The notes beneath the pieces were generated by a model. That model ran no database searches, was not told the DNA's origin, and saw nothing but the letters and a program-made list of their open reading frames with translations. Made by a program: the position numbers and the translations under genes. Shown here one piece after another: positions 1 through 6,703 of a stretch of 32,565 nucleotides of DNA (its first letter is position 1; every line of letters starts with the position of its first letter). Source of the stretch: Prevotellaceae bacterium UBA711 (GTDB lineage: Bacteria; Bacteroidota; Bacteroidia; Bacteroidales; Bacteroidaceae); contig DBLZ01000039.1 in the NCBI GenBank assembly GCA_002297545.1, positions 1 through 32,565 of the forward strand, read 5' to 3'.

Positions 1-735
1 GTTCCCGTGTATAGGTTGCCAGTGCCGGATGCTTTGCCACAGGCTCCCGTGGCGGCAAAGCGGGTAGCAACGTTTTCCGAACCATCACTCTACGCCAGGG
101 TGAGCCACAACACGCCCAGCACGCGCTACGGCATAGACGTCAGCCGTTATCAGAACGAGATTGACTGGAAGGAAGTCAGCCGCGACTCGCGCGTAGCCTT
201 TGTCTACCTCAAGGCTACGGAGAGCACTGGTCTGGTGGATAGAACCTACGCCCGCAATCTTCGGGAAGCACGTCGGGTGGGGTTGCCCGTGGGAGTGTAC
301 CACTTTTTCTCACCCACTACGCCAGAACATCAGCAACTGGCCAACTTTCTTGGTACCGTTGATCCTCGTACCCAGGATCTTATTCCCATCGTGGACGTGG
401 AGGTGGCTCCACGGCGCAAGTCCCAGATTGCACCGTTTCTGCGCCGACTGCGTGCCTTCGTGAACGGAGTGGAGAAACGCTTTGGCTGCAAGCCAATGAT
501 ATACACCAGTCAGTATTTCTATATCACTTATCTTGCCGGAAAGTTTGTCGACTGCCCGTTCATGTTTGCACGCTATGCCGAGGACGTTCCGGTGGTGCCG
601 GACGATGTGCGCTTCCTTGTGTGGCAGTTTACGGCCTCAGGGCGTATCCGTGGCATAGAGGGAGATGTGGACCGCTCTTGCCTGATGAACCCCTACACGC
701 TCAACGATATCCGCTATCGACCCAAACAACAATAG
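1..735 (+). CDS. GH25 family lysozyme (5' partial)
   Basis: Predicted muramidase of glycoside hydrolase family 25, cleaving the MurNAc-GlcNAc bond of peptidoglycan. Numbering from the GTG at base 7, the GH25 opening strand YGIDVSRYQ lies at residues 41-49, with Asp44 at the expected catalytic site. The DxE motif (Asp130, Glu132, in IVDVEV) ends the central strand. The late WQF and GDVDRS motifs typical of the family are also present. The reading frame is open from base 1 with no stop upstream, and the first 40 residues look like a linker, so the true start and any signal or lipoprotein peptide probably lie before the window. Residues after the domain are few, so there is no C-terminal cell-wall binding module. 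The family call is firm; whether it acts on self peptidoglycan or on other bacteria is unknown. Confidence 0.88.
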   Translation, partial: VPVYRLPVPDALPQAPVAAKRVATFSEPSLYARVSHNTPSTRYGIDVSRYQNEIDWKEVSRDSRVAFVYLKATESTGLVDRTYARNLREARRVGLPVGVYHFFSPTTPEHQQLANFLGTVDPRTQDLIPIVDVEVAPRRKSQIAPFLRRLRAFVNGVEKRFGCKPMIYTSQYFYITYLAGKFVDCPFMFARYAEDVPVVPDDVRFLVWQFTASGRIRGIEGDVDRSCLMNPYTLNDIRYRPKQQ

Positions 736-844
736 GGGGGCGTGGTATGGAGGTCGTCTCGTTTATATATAATGTATGTGGGGCGAAGAAATGCGCCTTG
801 TCGGTCTTTCTTGTGTGCAAAAGGTAATCTTTTTGTTTGGAAAG

Positions 845-876
845 CTTGTCGGATACGTGAAATTGTCATACATTTG
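845..876 (+). promoter_or_regulatory. Promoter of rubrerythrin
   Basis: A Bacteroidetes-type promoter: -33 box CTTG at 845-848, 20 nt spacer, -7 box TACATTTG at 869-876, about 70 nt upstream of the rubrerythrin ATG. The palindrome described in the next entry overlaps the -7 box and the expected start site. Confidence 0.6.
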
Positions 877-889
877 TAACGCTTACAAA
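873..889. promoter_or_regulatory. Candidate operator palindrome over the rubrerythrin start site
   Basis: TTTGTAA-CGC-TTACAAA is a perfect 7-3-7 inverted repeat. Its left half shares four bases with the -7 box, and the predicted transcription start falls inside its right half. A dimeric repressor bound here would block RNA polymerase. The regulator is not identifiable from the site, and chance occurrence has not been excluded. Confidence 0.4.
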
Positions 890-947
890 ACGCTACACCG
901 TCCATACGGGCGGGCGAGCATTACTAACACTTAAAACACTTACCACT

Positions 948-1484
948 ATGTCAAAGTACACAGGAACACAGACCGAGAAGAATCTCCAGGCGGCCTTCGC
1001 CGGCGAGTCACAGGCACGTAACAAATACACCTATTTTGCCTCCAAGGCCAAGAAGGAAGGATTTGAACAGATAGCAGAGATATTTCAGAAGACAGCAGAC
1101 AACGAGAAGGAGCACGCCAAGTTGTGGTTCAAGGAGTTGGAAGGCATAGGCGATACTGCACAGAATCTGCTGGCCGCAGCCGAGGGCGAGAATTATGAGT
1201 GGACAGATATGTATGAGGGCTTTGCCAAGACAGCCGAGGCAGAGGGTTTCAAGGACCTGGCCTTAAAGTTCCGTCTGGTGGCAGCTATTGAGAAGCGTCA
1301 TGAGGAGCGCTATCGTGCCCTGCTCAAGAACGTGGAGATACAGGAAGTTTTCGCCAAGAGCGAAGTAAAGGTATGGGAGTGCCGTAATTGTGGTCACATC
1401 GTAGTTGGCGAGAAGGCTCCCGAAATCTGTCCTACTTGCGCACACCCCAAAGCTTACTTCGAGGTACACGTGGATAACTATTAA
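948..1484 (+). CDS. rbr: Rubrerythrin
   Basis: Non-haem di-iron peroxidase that reduces hydrogen peroxide in the cytoplasm of anaerobes. The N-terminal four-helix ferritin-like domain carries the iron-ligand glutamates and ExxH motifs (Glu20 in FAGESQARN, NEKEH near residues 52-56, and the second pair ending in AAIEKRHEERY). The C-terminal rubredoxin-like domain has two CxxC pairs (ECRNCG and ICPTCA) that bind one iron. Length 178 aa is slightly short of the usual ~190 but all metal ligands appear present. The ATG at 948 gives the canonical MSKYTGTQTEKNL opening. A rubredoxin gene 97 bp downstream on the same strand is a likely electron donor, so the two may be co-transcribed. Confidence 0.96.
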   Translation: MSKYTGTQTEKNLQAAFAGESQARNKYTYFASKAKKEGFEQIAEIFQKTADNEKEHAKLWFKELEGIGDTAQNLLAAAEGENYEWTDMYEGFAKTAEAEGFKDLALKFRLVAAIEKRHEERYRALLKNVEIQEVFAKSEVKVWECRNCGHIVVGEKAPEICPTCAHPKAYFEVHVDNY

Positions 1485-1581
1485 GCGCATGTCACCTGTC
1501 CGTTCATGTTTCTCCAGAGGCGTGGCCGGCGGTGTGGACAGGCATATGTCTAATGCTTAAAAAAATACAGATATGGATAAT

Positions 1582-1743
1582 ATGAAGAAATATATATGTG
1601 ACGTTTGCGGATGGGAGTATGATCCTGCCGTAGGTGCTCCCGATCAGGGCATTGAACCCGGCACTCCGTTTGAGGAACTTCCCGAAAATTTTGAATGCCC
1701 TCTGTGTGGCGTTGGTACTGACCAGTTCTCTCCTGTAGACTGA
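1582..1743 (+). CDS. Rubredoxin
   Basis: Small one-iron electron carrier of 53 aa. Two rubredoxin knuckles, CDVCG near residues 6-10 and CPLCG near residues 39-43, supply the four cysteine ligands. The conserved YDPAVG and the hydrophobic core Trp, Tyr and Phe residues lie between them. The ATG at 1582 gives MKKYICDVCG, the usual rubredoxin start; an in-frame ATG at 1573 would add only MDN and cannot be excluded. It follows rubrerythrin and probably feeds it electrons for peroxide reduction. The stop is TGA at 1741-1743. Confidence 0.95.
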   Translation: MKKYICDVCGWEYDPAVGAPDQGIEPGTPFEELPENFECPLCGVGTDQFSPVD

Positions 1744-1798
1744 TATTACGAAAAAACTCTGTGATAACCCCATAGGATGCTTGCTTCGATAAGGCTCC

Positions 1799-1819
1799 GC
1801 TTGCCTTATTGAGGCAAGC
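1799..1819 (+). terminator. Possible terminator hairpin after rubredoxin
   Basis: GCTTGCCT at 1799-1806 and AGGCAAGC at 1812-1819 form a perfect 8-bp stem with a 5-nt loop, 55 bp after the rubredoxin stop. The downstream T-run is weak (GTCTTGCGTTTG), so intrinsic termination is plausible but not certain. Confidence 0.4.
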
Positions 1820-1874
1820 GTCTTGCGTTTGTGTCCACGTGTCTTGAGGATACGCATGGCACGGGAATGCGGCC

Positions 1875-1954
1875 GAATAAACGGATTTATGCAGCTGAAT
1901 AAACCGGTTCATGACGCAAAAAGAACTGGTTTATTAAAAGAAATAAACCGGTTT
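1875..1954. repeat. Cluster of AATAAACCGGTT inverted repeats, copy 1
   Basis: Four related units: a degenerate one at 1875-1890, GAATAAACCGGTTC at 1897-1910, the inverted GAACTGGTTTATT at 1923-1935 and AAATAAACCGGTTT at 1941-1954. The third can pair with either the second (12-nt loop) or the fourth (6-nt loop), giving mutually exclusive hairpins. The same core recurs at 26020-26102. Confidence 0.7.
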
Positions 1955-2272
1955 GTCCCACCTTGGCACCACCGGGATTGCAATGAAACGTCGTGAGGAT
2001 TGGAGCCTATGTCCGGCCGGTCCATGCTCCTGTGTCAGTGGTCCATGTCCTAACGGCAAACCTAACTGCAAGCATTACTAAGCCGTATTTTATACAGGAA
2101 TATGACAGTTCTGCTGCAAATCCTTGGAGGGCGACGTTTACCAATGCTGCATTATTCGAGGCGGGCCAAGAGGTGGAGTGGATACACACTTAACCGTTCG
2201 GCAACTTGGCTGTAATTTGTTCGCCAGTTTTGCGTAATGAAGCCGACTCCTCGATATTGAGCATGAAAACAA

Positions 2273-2316
2273 ACAAGAGGCAAACACAGCGCAATATGCT
2301 GGTGTTTGCCTCTTGT
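2273..2316 (-). terminator. Terminator of the panC-panD-mce operon
   Basis: ACAAGAGGCAAACAC at 2273-2287 pairs perfectly with GTGTTTGCCTCTTGT at 2302-2316, and AGC/GCT extends the stem after a one-base bulge. On the minus strand the stem is followed by a T-rich run (TTGTTTTC). It lies 30 bp past the epimerase stop. Confidence 0.75.
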
Positions 2317-2346
2317 ATATCAGGTTATTATGTCTTGGCTTGTGAC

Positions 2347-2751
2347 TTATTCCTCGCACAGTTCGGTGAGGATGCCGCAGGTGCTCTTGGGGTGCAGAAA
2401 GGCGATCTTCAAAGAGTCGGCGCCACCACGAGGAGCCTTGTCGATGAGGCGTATACCCTTCTCGTCGCACAGAGCCAAAGCCTCGGTGAGTCCGTCTTCC
2501 ACCTTGAATGCTACATGGTGCACACCACGGCCGCCGTTGTCCAGGAACTTCTGTATGGTGCTGTCGGGGCTTGTGGGTTCCAGAAGTTCAATCTTTACTT
2601 CGCCAACCTTCAGGAAGGCAGTCTTTACCTTCTGATCTTCAACTACTTCTTCCTTGTAATACTCCAGGCCGAGAACGTCGGTGAAGTAGGGGAGGACATC
2701 AGCAATGCTCTGCACGGCAATGCCCAAGTGCTCAATCTTTGAAATCTTCAT
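2347..2751 (-). CDS. mce: Methylmalonyl-CoA epimerase
   Basis: Interconverts the (R) and (S) forms of methylmalonyl-CoA in the succinate-propionate route. The 134-aa protein has the vicinal-oxygen-chelate fold signature: His8 (KIEHLGIAV), the IELLEP strand near residues 54-59, His78-His79 (GVHHVAF) and Glu130 (ILTELCEE). These positions correspond to the metal ligands and catalytic acids of the family. The family's glutamine ligand appears to be Glu55 here, by my alignment. The gene lies 23 bp after panD, so it is probably read from the panC promoter. No mutase or decarboxylase gene is in the window. Confidence 0.93.
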   Translation of the reverse strand: MKISKIEHLGIAVQSIADVLPYFTDVLGLEYYKEEVVEDQKVKTAFLKVGEVKIELLEPTSPDSTIQKFLDNGGRGVHHVAFKVEDGLTEALALCDEKGIRLIDKAPRGGADSLKIAFLHPKSTCGILTELCEE

Positions 2752-2774
2752 ATTGTTTAGGTTTTAGGTGTTAG

Positions 2775-3134
2775 TCAGTCTTTGCCCGCGATATTGATGT
2801 GATTGTTTTCGGGGAAGGCTATGCGCGGCGTGAAGCCTTCGGCCTCCTCCGGTGTCATGTGGGCGTAGGTCATGATGATGATAGTGTCGCCCACCTGCAC
2901 TTTGCGTGCCGCTGCGCCATTGAGGCATACACATCCGCTGCCACGTTCGCCGGCGATGGTATAGGTGTCAAAGCGTTCGCCGTTGTTGTTGTCCACGATG
3001 AATACCCTCTCTCCGGGAATGATACCTACCGCGTCCATCAGGTCCCTGTCCAGGGTGATACTGCCCATGTAATGGAGGTTGGCCTCTGTCACCTGCACAC
3101 AATGCAGCTTGCTCTTTAGAACTTCTATAGTCAT
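2775..3134 (-). CDS. panD: Aspartate 1-decarboxylase
   Basis: Makes beta-alanine from L-aspartate for pantothenate and coenzyme A. The 119-aa proenzyme opens MTIEVLKSKLH and carries the self-processing site Gly24-Ser25 (YMGSITLD). Cleavage there gives the pyruvoyl group on the alpha chain. The ERGSGCVCLNGAAAR segment and the closing HxNI match the family. An upstream extension of the frame to 3311 is only a shadow inside panC. The ATG overlaps the panC TGA by 4 bp (ATGA), indicating translational coupling, and the product is the substrate of PanC. Confidence 0.96.
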   Translation of the reverse strand: MTIEVLKSKLHCVQVTEANLHYMGSITLDRDLMDAVGIIPGERVFIVDNNNGERFDTYTIAGERGSGCVCLNGAAARKVQVGDTIIIMTYAHMTPEEAEGFTPRIAFPENNHINIAGKD

Positions 3135-3973
3135 TTGTATCTGATATGGTCTATAAGTCTTATGGGTGTCTTTCCGCAGTATACTGTGATGCAGCCTACT
3201 ATGCTGTCGGCCTCGTCCCAAGCGGTGACGTTGGCCAGGGTGTCTCCGTTTACGATGTTGTAGTACTCTACCTCTAAGCCAGGGATACTGTTGAGCTGAT
3301 CTATTACCCACTGCTCCGTGTCAGCCACGCCGAGGTTTTGTGATTTGCTCTCGCTGAGTATGCGGTAGATGCTGGGGGCGATGGCTTTCTCCTCTGGTGC
3401 GAGCAGGGTGTTGCGGCTGCTCATGGCCAGACCGCTGGCTTCGCGGATGACTGGACATGGAACTATTTCCACACGGAACCCCAAATCAGCCACCATGCGA
3501 CGGATTACGGCTATCTGCTGATAGTCTTTTTCTCCAAAGTAGGCACGATCGGGGTCTGTCATCATGAACAGTTTGCTCACGATTTGGCAGACACCGTTGA
3601 AGTGTCCGGGACGTCGTGCGCCCTCCATTACTGTGTCGGTGGGGGGATATGAGAAATGTCTTGTGTCCGGCTCCGGATAAATTTCTTTTACACTCGGGGC
3701 AAAAGCAATCTGTGCTCCGCATTCCTCCAAAACAGCGCAGTCGCTATCCAATGTGCGAGGATAGCGTTCCAAATCCTTGGGATCGTTGAATTGGGTGGGA
3801 TTGAGAAAAATGCTTACTACCGTAATGTCGTTTTCCTGGACGCTGCGGCGAACCAAAGAGGCGTGTCCTTCGTGCAAGGCACCCATCGTGGGAACCAGAC
3901 CAATGCGCTTGCCCTTGGCCCGTTCTGCCCGGAGCGTCTCCTGTAATTGTGCTATACTGTCGATTACTTGCAT
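3131..3973 (-). CDS. panC: Pantothenate synthetase (pantoate-beta-alanine ligase)
   Basis: ATP-dependent joining of pantoate and beta-alanine. The 280-aa length is typical. The nucleotidyl-transferase HxGH motif is His34-Glu35-Gly36-His37 within PTMGALHEGH. Further family motifs are FNDPKDLERYPRT, FNGVCQIVSKLF, FGEKDYQQ and the KMSKS-like MSSRN. It is first in a minus-strand operon with panD and the epimerase, and its promoter faces the divergent gene at 4161. Confidence 0.97.
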   Translation of the reverse strand: MQVIDSIAQLQETLRAERAKGKRIGLVPTMGALHEGHASLVRRSVQENDITVVSIFLNPTQFNDPKDLERYPRTLDSDCAVLEECGAQIAFAPSVKEIYPEPDTRHFSYPPTDTVMEGARRPGHFNGVCQIVSKLFMMTDPDRAYFGEKDYQQIAVIRRMVADLGFRVEIVPCPVIREASGLAMSSRNTLLAPEEKAIAPSIYRILSESKSQNLGVADTEQWVIDQLNSIPGLEVEYYNIVNGDTLANVTAWDEADSIVGCITVYCGKTPIRLIDHIRYK

Positions 3974-4009
3974 TGCACTGACTTGTATGTCTTTAATTCA
4001 AAATTCACG

Positions 4010-4041
4010 CAAAGTTACCATTTTATGGCTATATGGGCAAC
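4010..4041 (-). promoter_or_regulatory. Promoter of the panC operon
   Basis: On the minus strand, -33 GTTG (plus-strand 4038-4041), 20 nt spacer, -7 TAACTTTG (plus-strand 4010-4017), about 37 nt upstream of the panC ATG. Confidence 0.6.
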
Positions 4042-4122
4042 TTTTGTTTCCTAAAGTGGCAAAAAAAGGGCTAAACGTAAAATCGGTTTGGCACAAGGGG
4101 GGTAAATGTCGCCGTTTTTTTG

Positions 4123-4130
4123 TATCTTTG
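4123..4130 (+). promoter_or_regulatory. -7 element of the 4161 operon
   Basis: TATCTTTG at 4123-4130, 31 nt before the ATG at 4161. No clear -33 box stands at the right distance; a T-run (TTTTTTT) lies immediately upstream. Confidence 0.55.
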
Positions 4131-4160
4131 CATTCGACAAGGTTATGTGTACATAAGAAC

Positions 4161-5021
4161 ATGGAGAAAGCAAAGAGGATACTCTTCCTGGCACAGGAAA
4201 TCGAACCGTATGTCACCGGAACGGCATTGAGTTCGATAAGTCGAAATCTGATACCGGCTGTTCAGGAAACAGGCAGAGAGGTGCGTACCTTCACTCCCAA
4301 GTGGGGAAACATCAATGAGCGCAGGAACCAGCTGCACGAAGTTATCAGGTTATCGGGAATGAACTTGATAATTGATGACACGGACCATCAACTCATCATA
4401 AAGGTTGCCAGTATCAATGCTGCCCGTATTCAGGTGTACTTCATCGACAATGACGACTTCATGAAGAACCGCCTCCTTATAGCGGATGACAAGGGCAAGC
4501 CATATAAGGATAATGTGGAAAGGGCGATGTTCTTTGCACGCGGTTCGCTGGAGACTGTTAAGAAGCTACGATGGGTGCCGGAGGTGGTGCATTGCCAGGG
4601 CTTCATGACGTCGTTGGCCCCGTTCCTAATCAAGCTGGCTTATTATGATGAGCCCAGTTTCCGTGAGAGCAAGATGGTATATACTCCCACTACCGATTTG
4701 CCGGCGAACATCCCTCTTCCCAAGAATTTCGATGGTATATTGTCCTATAGGGAAGCTGGCAGGGATGCGTTGGTGACGTTGGGCGAGCTTAACACACTGG
4801 AGGATCTCAACCGCGTGGGCATGTTCATGAGTGACGGCGTCATATTAAACGAGCCGAATGAACAGTATGAACGTATGGCACGCGAAATGGGTAAGCCTGT
4901 GGCGGTACTCGATACGGAGAACATCGCTGCCGAACCCACCAAGATGTATGACATGCTGTGGGACGAGGTCATAAAGCGTCGCCCCAAGAAAGACGATGAT
5001 GACGAGGGCTTTTTGTTTTGA
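4161..5021 (+). CDS. GT5-domain starch/glycogen-synthase-like protein, degenerate
   Basis: 286 aa resembling only the N-terminal half (GT5 catalytic domain) of glycogen synthase: RILFLAQEIEPYV at the start, VRTFTPKWG, VYFIDNDDFMKNR, and EVVHCQGFMTSLAPFLIK where the enzymes have a DVVHxHDW-type strand. The ADP-glucose-binding KxGGLGDV motif is missing (YVTGTALSSI stands there) and there is no second Rossmann domain. Glycosyl transfer is therefore doubtful. It ends in an acidic tail, DDDDEGFLF. The start is the ATG at 4161, just after a -7 element; the frame runs open upstream but that part overlaps panC antisense. Proteins of this type beside panC are commonly annotated as glycogen synthase in Bacteroidetes. 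The next gene follows after 33 bp, so an operon is likely. True function is unknown. Confidence 0.72.
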   Translation: MEKAKRILFLAQEIEPYVTGTALSSISRNLIPAVQETGREVRTFTPKWGNINERRNQLHEVIRLSGMNLIIDDTDHQLIIKVASINAARIQVYFIDNDDFMKNRLLIADDKGKPYKDNVERAMFFARGSLETVKKLRWVPEVVHCQGFMTSLAPFLIKLAYYDEPSFRESKMVYTPTTDLPANIPLPKNFDGILSYREAGRDALVTLGELNTLEDLNRVGMFMSDGVILNEPNEQYERMAREMGKPVAVLDTENIAAEPTKMYDMLWDEVIKRRPKKDDDDEGFLF

Positions 5022-5054
5022 GTCACGGAGCCATGCTACGGGGAAGGTCTCGTA

Positions 5055-6644
5055 GTGAAGAACAAAATCAAAGAATATAGACAGAATATCGTGAGACAGT
5101 GCAGTTTTATGCTTATGGCTATAGTGGCCATAGTGATGGCTTCTTGTACGGAGGATACCGGCAGTATAGGTATTCCTCCTGCTAATGAGACATTGGAGTC
5201 AAGTACAGCCATATTGAACGTTTATTCGCGTTCCATGAAGATAGACAGCATCCAGGCGCGTTCCGCTGCATCTTATCTGGGTGCAATATATGATCCGGAG
5301 ACTAATGGTCGCCTGACAAGTAACTTTGTCACGCAGTTTGCCATACTGGAAGACGTCAAGCCATTTCCGCCGATGGACTCCATTACTTCAAGGGACGCTC
5401 AGGGCAATCCATGCTGTGACAGTGTGATGCTGCAATTGCATTTCGACGGCTATGTCGGCGACGTCAATGCCCCTCTGAAGCTTGCCATCTATCCTTTGGA
5501 CATGGCAAACCCACTTAATGAGGACAGTACCTATTACATAACCACGGATTTGCGCAAGTTCATTCGTCCGGGATACGAGGATAAGCCTATAGCCACTAAG
5601 GTCTTCACGGCGTGGGACAGAGTTCATGGTTCCGATCCATCCAATACATCTGCCGGTGTGTATCCCAGCATACGTGTGCCCATGCCGGTATCTGAGGGTA
5701 ACATTATAATGGACAAGTACAGAAAGTATCTGGCGGACAACAAGGGCTTGTCTGAAGACGGCCATGTCAACCACGATTTCGACGACTCCTATCACTTCAT
5801 CCGCAATGTCCTGCCCGGTTACTATGCCGAGATTATCAATGGAGAGGGCGTGATGGTGCGTGTCTTTGTGGATGCCCTATACCTTATATATAATGCGCAT
5901 GCGTTGAATGACAGCATTGTGGAGGAAGTGCCTTCCTACACCGTGTTTGCAGGTACGCCTGAGGTCATACAGAGCTGTCAGTTCTCGCAGACGGACGTGA
6001 ATGAACTCGTTGAGGACGAATCCTGTACCTGGATAAAGTCACCTGTGGGTATCTGCACCGAGATTACATTGCCAATTGACGACATCTTTGCCAACGGACA
6101 CGAGGAGGACAGCATCAGTCGCATAGAACTGATGATGACACGTTACAACAGGGAGCAGTCAAGTGAGCAGGCCGGCGAGCATTTCGGCATTCCCCAGAAT
6201 CTGCTGTTGGTACGTAAGGCTGAACTCAACAAGTTCTTTAAGGAGAACCGTACACCGGACGAGTGTACGTCATACGTGACATCGTTTTCGGACACATACA
6301 ACACTTACACGTTTACCAATATCGGGCAGATAGCCACATTCATCCACAAGGAACGCGAGACTGCTGTGCTCAAGTATATCAAGGAGGAACTGAAAATCGA
6401 GAATCCTACTGCCGAATTGATAGCGGAGCAGACCCGTGAGTGGAGCAAGGCCAATCCGGACTGGAACAAGTGTTGTCTCGTGCCGGTGGAGATAACGACC
6501 AATACCTCCACCAGTACGGTAACGAGTGTGACACATGAGTTGGCGCTTGCCGGTGCCAAACTGGTTCGCGGCACAGAGGAGAATCCCATACGTATACAGG
6601 TGTACTATACACGTGTGGTGACAGGCAACGGGAGCATACACTAA
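5055..6644 (+). CDS. DUF4270-type lipoprotein
   Basis: 529-aa predicted surface or periplasmic lipoprotein. A basic N-terminus (MKNKIKEYRQNIVRQ) is followed by a hydrophobic core and the lipobox MASC with the lipidated cysteine at residue 31. The GTG start at 5055 is preferred because the in-frame ATG at 5109 would remove the positive residues of the signal. The body (Asp/Ser-rich beta-sheet pattern with repeated 'LAIYPL' and 'VYYTRV'-like strands) and its position match the Bacteroidetes DUF4270 family, whose role is not established. It lies 33 bp after the GT5-like gene and 59 bp before the helicase gene, all on the plus strand. Confidence 0.72.
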   Translation: MKNKIKEYRQNIVRQCSFMLMAIVAIVMASCTEDTGSIGIPPANETLESSTAILNVYSRSMKIDSIQARSAASYLGAIYDPETNGRLTSNFVTQFAILEDVKPFPPMDSITSRDAQGNPCCDSVMLQLHFDGYVGDVNAPLKLAIYPLDMANPLNEDSTYYITTDLRKFIRPGYEDKPIATKVFTAWDRVHGSDPSNTSAGVYPSIRVPMPVSEGNIIMDKYRKYLADNKGLSEDGHVNHDFDDSYHFIRNVLPGYYAEIINGEGVMVRVFVDALYLIYNAHALNDSIVEEVPSYTVFAGTPEVIQSCQFSQTDVNELVEDESCTWIKSPVGICTEITLPIDDIFANGHEEDSISRIELMMTRYNREQSSEQAGEHFGIPQNLLLVRKAELNKFFKENRTPDECTSYVTSFSDTYNTYTFTNIGQIATFIHKERETAVLKYIKEELKIENPTAELIAEQTREWSKANPDWNKCCLVPVEITTNTSTSTVTSVTHELALAGAKLVRGTEENPIRIQVYYTRVVTGNGSIH

Positions 6645-6703
6645 TGCACTCCCGCCCATGTATGCGGCGATGTGATGGCAAGGAGAAGCGTAAGGTAGGA
6701 TAG

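Larger units (their letters stand above)
1744..2346. other. Gene-free interval with hairpins and repeats
   Basis: About 600 bp between the convergent rubredoxin and epimerase genes. It holds a perfect 8-bp hairpin at 1799-1819 (GCTTGCCT, 5-nt loop), a cluster of AATAAACCGGTT repeats at 1875-1954 and the terminator hairpin of the epimerase operon at 2273-2316. Short open frames across it have no family features and are not called. Confidence 0.6.

Noticed and set aside
763..776. TTATATATAATGTA also found at 26916-26929
   Set aside because: A/T-rich 14-mer with no shared context; chance is the simpler explanation.
1993..2193. Short plus-strand open frame in the gap after rubredoxin
   Set aside because: No recognisable features, no -7 element close before it, and it lies in a repeat-rich gap.
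3777..4160. Long upstream extension of the GT5-like gene
   Set aside because: It runs antisense through panC and the divergent promoters; the ATG at 4161 follows a -7 element and gives a standard N-terminus.
6270..6681. Several minus-strand frames inside the DUF4270 gene end
   Set aside because: They overlap a clearly coding plus-strand gene, lack family features and are overlapping alternatives of each other.
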